A stretch of 64,000 bases of DNA from contig OZ241740.1 of NCBI GenBank assembly GCA_965200975.1, positions 1,674,001 to 1,738,000 of the forward strand, given 5' to 3'. The stretch is from S5-327 sp965200975 (GTDB lineage Bacteria; Chloroflexota; Dehalococcoidia; Lucifugimonadales; Australimonadaceae). The notes below the pieces were generated by a model. That model made no database searches. It had not been told where the DNA came from and saw only the letters and a program-made list of their open reading frames with translations. Shown piece by piece: positions 58,795 to 64,000 of this stretch (positions are counted from its first letter, which is position 1; each line of letters starts with the position of its first letter). Both the position numbers and the translations under genes were made by a program.

Positions 58795-60270
58795 CTACCC
58801 GCTCGCCCGCGCTTCGCGCACGTCCTTGCGGACTTTGCCGTCCGTGGTGAAGAGTTGCGGCCAGCGGGCGCGCAGCTCCTGGGCCTCGGCCTGCGTCTTG
58901 CGGGCGACGGGCGGAAACGTGGCGAGCCGGTCGTAGGGGCGGCAGGCGTCGATAATCATCCGGTTGTTGTAGTAGCGCGGCCCCTCGCCTGCGTAGGCCA
59001 TCGGGTCGAGCGAGGTGCTCCACATGCGCTTCACGATGTCGATGTCCTCGCTCACCTCGGTGCGCGTGCAGAGCGCCCACAGCACCTCGTTCGTGTCGGT
59101 CGGGTCGATGTCGTCGTCGACGACGATGACGAACCGGTTGGCGTAGGCGCCCGCGTGAACGGCGGTAGTGGCGTGTCCCACCTGCTTGGCGTGGCCGGGG
59201 TACATCTGCTTGATGGCGATGACGTTGAGGAAGCGTCCGCCGCCGGCCTCGTGCGACCAGGCGCCGACGACGCCGGGGATGCCGGCGCGCTCCAGTTCGT
59301 CCCACAGCATCGCGGCGCGGAGGGGGCTGCGGAAGTAGGTGTTGTCGTTCGGAGGCTTGCCCGGCAGGCAGCCGACCACAATGGGGTCGTTGCGCCATAG
59401 CACCGAGCGCACGTTGATGATGGGCATCTCCCGCTCGCCGCTGGCGTAGTAGCCGGTCCACTCGCCGAACGGCCCCTCGGGGTGGAACTGATCGGGCGGG
59501 ATTTCGCCTTCGATGACGATCTCAGAAGACGCAGGCACCGGCAGGCTCGTGAGCGGCGCGGCGATAACGTCGAGCGCGTCGCCGCGGATGCCGCCCGCCA
59601 CGGCGAACTCGTCCTCGCCGTAGTCGACCTCCAGGCCGCCGAGGAGGAGGAGCAACGGGTCGTGGCCGAACGACACGGCCACGGGGCAAGCCTCGCCTTT
59701 CGCCCAGTACTTCTCGCGGATGATGCGCCCGTGCTTGCCGGGAGAGATCATGATGCCGAGCGTGTTCTTGTCGTGCGCCTGTACGCGGTAAGTGCCTGCA
59801 TTCACCCAGCCGGTGTCGGGATCGCGCATCACGACGATGTTGCCGGTGCCCAGGTAAGGGCCGCCGTCTTCGGAGTGCCAGAATGGAGCGGGGAACTGGC
59901 TAACGTCGACCTCGTCGCCGGTCTGCCGGTTCTCGAGCACAGGGCCGTCCTCCACCTGGCGCGGGGCTATCGGTTGAAACTCCTTTAGCTTGTCGCGCCA
60001 GGCCTGCACGAACTGCTGGCGAGTGAGGTCGGGCGGCAGCCCAAGGCTGAGGCACACCCGCGGCAGGGATGTGAGGACGTTGGCGATGAGCTTGTAGCTC
60101 TCCGGAACCCCCTTCATCTTCTCGAACAGGAGCGCGGGGTTCTCCATATCCCACTGATAGAGGTCGACGAGCCCGCCAAGTTCGAGGTCAGGGTCGGCGC
60201 CTTCGACACGTGTGAGCTCGCCGAGCTCGTCCACGCGGTCAATCCACTCGCGCAAGTCACGGACTGCCAT
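58795..60270 (-). CDS. UbiD-family decarboxylase (prenylated-FMN dependent)
   Basis: 491 residues from ATG 60270 behind GGAGGACGAT. UbiD-type motifs: NIVVMRDPDTGWVNAGTYR in the prFMN/metal site, EGPFGEWTGYYA with the catalytic-site glutamate, and VVDDDIDPTDTNEVLWA near the C-terminus. These enzymes decarboxylate (or carboxylate) aromatic and alpha,beta-unsaturated acids and need flavin prenyltransferase UbiX, which is not in the window. Neighbouring aldolases and Mo hydroxylases fit breakdown of aromatic acids. Confidence 0.92.
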   Translation of the reverse strand: MAVRDLREWIDRVDELGELTRVEGADPDLELGGLVDLYQWDMENPALLFEKMKGVPESYKLIANVLTSLPRVCLSLGLPPDLTRQQFVQAWRDKLKEFQPIAPRQVEDGPVLENRQTGDEVDVSQFPAPFWHSEDGGPYLGTGNIVVMRDPDTGWVNAGTYRVQAHDKNTLGIMISPGKHGRIIREKYWAKGEACPVAVSFGHDPLLLLLGGLEVDYGEDEFAVAGGIRGDALDVIAAPLTSLPVPASSEIVIEGEIPPDQFHPEGPFGEWTGYYASGEREMPIINVRSVLWRNDPIVVGCLPGKPPNDNTYFRSPLRAAMLWDELERAGIPGVVGAWSHEAGGGRFLNVIAIKQMYPGHAKQVGHATTAVHAGAYANRFVIVVDDDIDPTDTNEVLWALCTRTEVSEDIDIVKRMWSTSLDPMAYAGEGPRYYNNRMIIDACRPYDRLATFPPVARKTQAEAQELRARWPQLFTTDGKVRKDVREARASG

Positions 60271-60342
60271 ATCGTCCTCCTATGCAGGGCGGGATTGTAT
60301 CCGATGCGCGCCGCCCGCCGCCCGGAGCGTTCGGGAGGACGG

Positions 60343-60765
60343 CTAGAACAGGGAGTCGCTGTCGATTAGGGTGCGCGCGAGGTCGTCGTCATCGGTGGTT
60401 ACTGCGACGATGGCGCTGCCGGCAACGCGGTGCAGGATGTGGATAGTGCGCACGTTGAGCTTATGCTGATCGAAGAGCTGCGCGACGCCGGCGAGAGCGC
60501 CGGGACGGTCGGGGAGGTGAAAGACGATGGCGTCGGAGGTTACGGCGCGGAGGTTGGCCTTGAGCAGCGCGCGCAGGGCTGCGTCGTCGTCGCTCGTGCT
60601 AAGCGTGATGACGCCCATATCGCCGGCGTGGCCCCCGTCGATGGTCTCAATGTTGATCTCCGCTTCGCCGAGCACGCTGGCGATGTGGGCCAACTGCCCC
60701 GGGCTGTGAGGCACGATGACGATGATGCGGTGGTTGGAAGCGGCGTTGTCGGTGGGCTGGTTCAT
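60343..60765 (-). CDS. Tandem ACT-domain protein
   Basis: 140 residues from ATG 60765, which overlaps the upstream decarboxylase stop by 4 bases; ATG 60780 would add five residues inside that gene. Two ACT repeats are seen: HRIIVIVPHSPGQLAHIASVL with INIETIDG (about 12-75), and IVFHLPDRPGALAGVAQLF with LNVRTIHIL (about 80-135). ACT domains bind amino acids and regulate enzymes. Coupling to a histidine decarboxylase-like gene suggests a ligand-sensing regulatory partner, which is inference. Confidence 0.82.
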   Translation of the reverse strand: MNQPTDNAASNHRIIVIVPHSPGQLAHIASVLGEAEINIETIDGGHAGDMGVITLSTSDDDAALRALLKANLRAVTSDAIVFHLPDRPGALAGVAQLFDQHKLNVRTIHILHRVAGSAIVAVTTDDDDLARTLIDSDSLF

Positions 60766-61880
60766 GATGTTGGCGGCCATTCGAGGCAGTCGGCGATGAC
60801 GTGGTCGATCATCTCGCGGGTTACGTGGGGCATGGCGATCAGGTGGGCAATGTCGTCCAGCGGCGCGAGTTGCCACTGGAAGAGCACATAGGGGGATGGG
60901 CGGGGAAAGACGACAATGGGGCTGTTCTTCTCGCGCCAGGCGGGAATGCCGTTGGTTTTGAACTGCTGCACGGCGTATTCGGCGGTGTCGAGCATATTCG
61001 CCACGATCTCCCGGAAGCCGTCGCGGCCGTGTTTGGTGAGCGAGTACCACATAATCATAGGGGAGATAGCGCTGCGGGAGCCAAGGAGCGTCGTGTCGAG
61101 CGCCCCCACGTACTCAATGGCGCGGCCTATCTGCGCGGTGTATTCGCGTCTCGTTACGACTACGCCGCACGGAAGGGGGGAGCCGAACATCTTGTGCCCG
61201 GAGACTGCAATACTATCGATGCCGCTGTCGAAGCCGAACGGCTGCGGGTGATCGACGAACGGCAGAATCATCCCGCTGAGGGCTGCGTCGGCGTGGACGT
61301 AGTAGCGGGTGAGCGCAAGCTCCTGAATGATGCCGTTGATGCGGTCGAGGTTGTCGAAGGCGCCCTTCATCGTCGTTCCGATGTTGGCCACGATGAGGGC
61401 AGGAGCATCGCGGTTGATGCGGATAGACTCGCGAAGGTCGTCGTAGTCCATCTCGCCGTTCTCTTGGCTGCGAATCATTATGTTGCGGATGTTGAGGACG
61501 TGGAGGATCTTGCGCACCGAGTAGTGCGTGTCCTGCGAGAAGTAGGCGACAGGCTCGCGCAGCATCTCCCTCCCCACGTAGATGCCGTACATATTGCCTT
61601 CGGTGCCGCCCGCCGTTACATACCCCCACGCCTGGTCGGGAGGCAGCCGCATCAACTCTGCGACCATGGAGACCACCTCGCGCTCGGTCTCGTGGGTATT
61701 GGCCTGGTAGCGGGAGTAGCCAAACGGGTCGCCGATGTTGTTGGCGGCGAAGGCGAGGAGCGGATAGAGCGCGGAGTAGTCGAACTGCTGGTTGACCGGG
61801 TAGCCGGCCGAAAACGGGCCCACCAACTCGAACTCGGAGAGCACCTGGTGAACGCGGCGGTCTAGATCAGCCTGGCTCAC
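60762..61880 (-). CDS. PLP-dependent histidine decarboxylase-like enzyme (group II)
   Basis: 372 residues from GTG 61880 behind GGAGAG, close to the 378 of Morganella histidine decarboxylase. The PLP lysine is Lys230 in AVSGHKMFGSPLPCG. Other conserved parts are GYVTAGGTEGNMYG, DTHYSVRKIL, and VHADAALSGMILPF, which supplies the PLP-ring Asp. It should remove the carboxylate of histidine or a related amino acid. Aspartate or serine decarboxylases of the same fold are alternatives. It overlaps the tandem-ACT gene downstream and follows coxG by 14 bases. Confidence 0.83.
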   Translation of the reverse strand: MSQADLDRRVHQVLSEFELVGPFSAGYPVNQQFDYSALYPLLAFAANNIGDPFGYSRYQANTHETEREVVSMVAELMRLPPDQAWGYVTAGGTEGNMYGIYVGREMLREPVAYFSQDTHYSVRKILHVLNIRNIMIRSQENGEMDYDDLRESIRINRDAPALIVANIGTTMKGAFDNLDRINGIIQELALTRYYVHADAALSGMILPFVDHPQPFGFDSGIDSIAVSGHKMFGSPLPCGVVVTRREYTAQIGRAIEYVGALDTTLLGSRSAISPMIMWYSLTKHGRDGFREIVANMLDTAEYAVQQFKTNGIPAWREKNSPIVVFPRPSPYVLFQWQLAPLDDIAHLIAMPHVTREMIDHVIADCLEWPPTS

Positions 61881-61894
61881 AAACGCTCTCCTCT

Positions 61895-62341
61895 CTAGCC
61901 CCCCAGCTCCGCGGCTATGCGGCTGCTGAACTCCGCGCGCGTTTCCTCGATCTTGCGCTTTACCGCAGCGTTGCCGATAGAGGCAATCTTGCCGTACAGG
62001 TTGAAGTCCATCAGGTAGGAGACCTGCGTCCCGCCGGTAGGGTCTTCCGCGATCTCCGTGGCGAGCCGGTTGATCTGCAGCCGGTTGCCCATACGGTCTT
62101 TCCCTTCGCCGCGGACAACGACGCGCCGGCCCTCTTCGACCTCGCCGACGGTCATGTTGACGTCCATGCCCACCTTGAACGGGCCGACCTTCTGCACCAT
62201 ATGGAGTTTGTAGCTCGTGTCGCTGAGTTTCGCGATGCTCTCGCACCCCGGCAGGCACTTGGCGACTTTGGACAAGTCCCAGAAGAAGTCCCACGCTTCA
62301 GCGGGCGCCGCGTTCACGACAAAGTTATCGGCGACTTCCAT
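61895..62341 (-). CDS. coxG: CoxG-like SRPBCC protein (CO dehydrogenase subunit G family)
   Basis: 148 residues from ATG 62341, whose last base overlaps the coxS stop (TAATG). The SRPBCC/CoxG fold is recognised by APAEAWDFFWDLSKVAKCLPGCES, split here as AWDFFWDLSKVAKC and LPGCESI, and VSYLMDFNLYGKIASIG. CoxG proteins accompany aerobic CO dehydrogenase and related Mo hydroxylases and may recruit or stabilise the complex at the membrane. The hydrophobic C-terminal anchor of true CoxG is missing here. Confidence 0.87.
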   Translation of the reverse strand: MEVADNFVVNAAPAEAWDFFWDLSKVAKCLPGCESIAKLSDTSYKLHMVQKVGPFKVGMDVNMTVGEVEEGRRVVVRGEGKDRMGNRLQINRLATEIAEDPTGGTQVSYLMDFNLYGKIASIGNAAVKRKIEETRAEFSSRIAAELGG

Positions 62342-62835
62342 TAGCCCTCTCCGCCTTCGGCCTCCGCATCGGCAAGCGCCCCCGCGCCGACCAAGGCTTG
62401 AACGGATCGGAGTATACCCGCGTATCCGGTGCACCGGCAGATGTTGCCGCCCATATAGCGGACTATCTCCTCGCGAGTGGGGTTGGGGTTCTCGTCGAGG
62501 AGCGCTTTCGTCAGGAGCTCCATCCCCGGGGTGCAGTACCCGCACTGCAAGCCGAAGTTCTCGACGAACGCCTGCTGAATGGGATGCAGGCCATCCTCGG
62601 GGGTAAGCCCCTCGATAGTGAGCACCTCCCGCCCCTCGACCTGGCCGACGAGGATGCTGCACGCGCTGGCCGCCCGCCCGTCGAGCAGCACCGTGCAGGC
62701 GCCGCATATGCCGCTGTGACAGTACTCCTTCGTGCCCTTGAGTCCGAAGTACTCCCTGAGCGCGTCGAGCAGCGTCGTCGCGGGAGGGAGATCGACGCTC
62801 TGCGGGGCGCCGTTCACGGTAAGGTTGACGCGCAC
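62341..62835 (-). CDS. coxS: 2Fe-2S subunit of a molybdenum hydroxylase (CoxS type)
   Basis: 164 residues. The plant-type N-terminal cluster is bound by Cys in EYCHSGICGACTVLLDG and a later SAC. The helical C-terminal cluster motif is QCGYCTPGM followed by CRCTGY. The first motif usually has C-x4-C-G-x-C, which is preserved. It carries electrons from the molybdenum site in the adjacent large subunit to FAD. The FAD subunit gene (coxM) is not within the window. Confidence 0.94.
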   Translation of the reverse strand: MRVNLTVNGAPQSVDLPPATTLLDALREYFGLKGTKEYCHSGICGACTVLLDGRAASACSILVGQVEGREVLTIEGLTPEDGLHPIQQAFVENFGLQCGYCTPGMELLTKALLDENPNPTREEIVRYMGGNICRCTGYAGILRSVQALVGAGALADAEAEGGEG

Positions 62836-62836
62836 G

Positions 62837-64000
62837 TTACGCCTCCGCTCCGGAGTCTCTTGCGTCGAGCGCCGCCAGCACTTTGTGCGGCAGCAGGGGG
62901 ACTTCGTGGAACAGCTCTCCCGTCGCGTCGTAGACGGCGTTCAGCACAGCGCCGGGAACGACGACTGCGCCGATTTCGCCCATTCCTTTTGCGCCGAAGG
63001 GGCCGCCCTCGAACGGGTGGTCGACAAACCGCGGGGCATACGCCGGCATCGTTTCCATCGTCGGGAGCGGGTAGTCGAGCAGCGCGGAGTTGATGAGCTG
63101 CCCTCCGTCGTCCCACACCATCTGCTCGAAGAGCGTAGGGCCCAACTCCTGCCCTACTCCGCCCTCGAGCTGCGTCTCGATAGAGAGCGGATTGACCGCT
63201 GTGCCGGTCGTCGCGGCGGCGGCGGCTTTCACGAGGCGCACCTGCCCTGTCTCGACGTCGATCTCGACTTCCGCCGCGCACGATGCGAACGTCCAGAACG
63301 TCGACGCTATCGGGTAGTCCTTGCCGTCGGGAGCGCGGTAGGTCCCTCCGACGACGCAGTCGCCGGTTGCGGCGATCGGCGCGCCGACGCGCCGGACGAG
63401 TTCGGGCAAGCTGAGGAGCGCGCCGCCGGCGGCGTCCGTTCCCGCTACGCCCTCGGGGGCGATGGTCAGTCCTGCGGCGTCGCGTTCGAGCAGTTGCGAG
63501 GCGGCTTCGATAACCTGCCGGCGCACCTTGCCCGCCGCCTCGACGACTGCGACGCCCATGTGGTAGGTCGAGCGGCTGGCCGTCGTCGAGCTGTCGACAG
63601 GCACGCGGCCCGTATCGCTGTGAACGATCCGGATCGAGTCGAGGCCGACGCCGAGCGCGTCGCCTGCGAGCTGGGCCATAGTAGTGTCGGAGCCCTGCCC
63701 TATGTTGACGGTGCCGATGCGCGTCTCGAATACGCCGTCTTCGCCGAGCGCGATCTCGGCGCTGTTCTCCGACATCCGCCGGGGCGGAGTGAGGGTGTAC
63801 TTGATGGTGCATGAAACGCCGCGCCCGCGCAGGGTCTTGCCGTCCGGCGAGGGCGCAAGCGGAGTGTCCCACCCGATGGCGTCGACGGCCTTGTCGAGGC
63901 ACTCGTGGGCGTGCGCAGACCGGAGGTAGTCCCCGGTGATGTGGATGTCGCCGTCGCGCACGAGGTTTTTGCGGCGGATCTCGAGGCGGTCGATGCCGAG
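62837..64000 (-). CDS. coxL: Molybdopterin-binding large subunit (CoxL/XdhB type), C-terminal part
   Basis: The open frame covers at least 388 codons and remains open at the right edge (LGIDRLEIRRKNLVRDGD), so the N-terminal half lies outside. Visible parts are GTVNIGQGSDTTMAQLAGDAL, STTASRSTYHMG, and the catalytic-Glu region FGAKGMGEIGAVVVPG. Stop and coxS ATG are 1 base apart. The active-site loop sequence that would tell a true CO dehydrogenase from other hydroxylases (AYRCSFR) is not in this part. Confidence 0.9.
   Translation of the reverse strand, partial: LGIDRLEIRRKNLVRDGDIHITGDYLRSAHAHECLDKAVDAIGWDTPLAPSPDGKTLRGRGVSCTIKYTLTPPRRMSENSAEIALGEDGVFETRIGTVNIGQGSDTTMAQLAGDALGVGLDSIRIVHSDTGRVPVDSSTTASRSTYHMGVAVVEAAGKVRRQVIEAASQLLERDAAGLTIAPEGVAGTDAAGGALLSLPELVRRVGAPIAATGDCVVGGTYRAPDGKDYPIASTFWTFASCAAEVEIDVETGQVRLVKAAAAATTGTAVNPLSIETQLEGGVGQELGPTLFEQMVWDDGGQLINSALLDYPLPTMETMPAYAPRFVDHPFEGGPFGAKGMGEIGAVVVPGAVLNAVYDATGELFHEVPLLPHKVLAALDARDSGAEA

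Noticed and set aside
1..64000. CRISPR arrays, rRNA genes, insertion sequences, prophage
   Set aside because: No regularly spaced repeat-spacer pattern, rRNA signature, transposase or phage structural protein was seen on reading either strand.

Overview
The window is GC-rich chromosomal DNA with short intergenic gaps and no rRNA, CRISPR array, insertion sequence or prophage that I can see. A housekeeping core sits beside many molybdenum hydroxylase large subunits, metal-dependent amidohydrolases, class II aldolases, a UbiD decarboxylase, and TRAP and ABC importers with Thr/Pro-linker lipoproteins. This mix is typical of a free-living heterotrophic Chloroflexota bacterium of the Dehalococcoidia/SAR202 type. 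That placement is inference from gene content only.

Layout. 1-5300 holds the N-terminus of typA, a tRNA-Arg, a collagen-like lipoprotein with its own promoter and terminator, a CorC/HlyC-type CBS protein, glmU and two tRNA-Ser genes. 5398-16005 is one long plus-strand run of tightly packed genes: MOSC protein, dprA, topA, xerC/D, aroQ, an M24 peptidase, efp, xseA, xseB, a PHP protein and a formyltransferase, followed by tRNA-Ala. 16370-24882 (minus) is a probable seven-gene catabolic/uptake operon: amidohydrolase, TRAP DctP-DctQ-DctM, EamA exporter, molybdopterin hydroxylase, SDR. It diverges from a second amidohydrolase at 25122. 26327-33085 is a patchy region of small membrane proteins, a methyltransferase, an amidohydrolase, a YihY protein, a MetE-like methyltransferase with an in-frame TGA, a zinc-finger protein and tRNA-Ile2. 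33210-40064 has a membrane protein with a Clp-N domain, a fumarase, a GyrI-like protein, an M20 peptidase, a 2-hydroxyacid dehydrogenase and an amidohydrolase. 40189-48268 is a sugar-type module (FGGY kinase, MFS, aldolase, small protein, epimerase) facing a molybdopterin hydroxylase and a double-cupin protein. 48477-52739 is a type III restriction-modification system. 52878-57006 is a complete iron/thiamine/polyamine-type ABC importer. 57192-64000 is another catabolic block: two aldolases, UbiD, tandem-ACT protein, histidine decarboxylase-like enzyme, and CoxG, CoxS and CoxL-like subunits running off the right edge.

The most interesting signals are two. (1) The MetE-like methyltransferase at 30623-31735 reads through a TGA exactly at the conserved zinc-ligand cysteine (His-x-Cys). 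A hairpin placed like a bacterial SECIS lies 14 bases downstream, and the rest of the protein is intact, so a selenocysteine zinc ligand is plausible. (2) The mod gene of the type III R-M system is split by a nine-C tract near its start, which is a phase-variation-like slip site. Its visibly AT-richer recognition domain also contains a 75-bp segment bounded by perfect 22-bp inverted repeats. Inverting that segment would keep the frame open and give a variant peptide with the same W..P.G..P spacing. Both fit a methyltransferase that can change state or specificity, and both need read-level confirmation.
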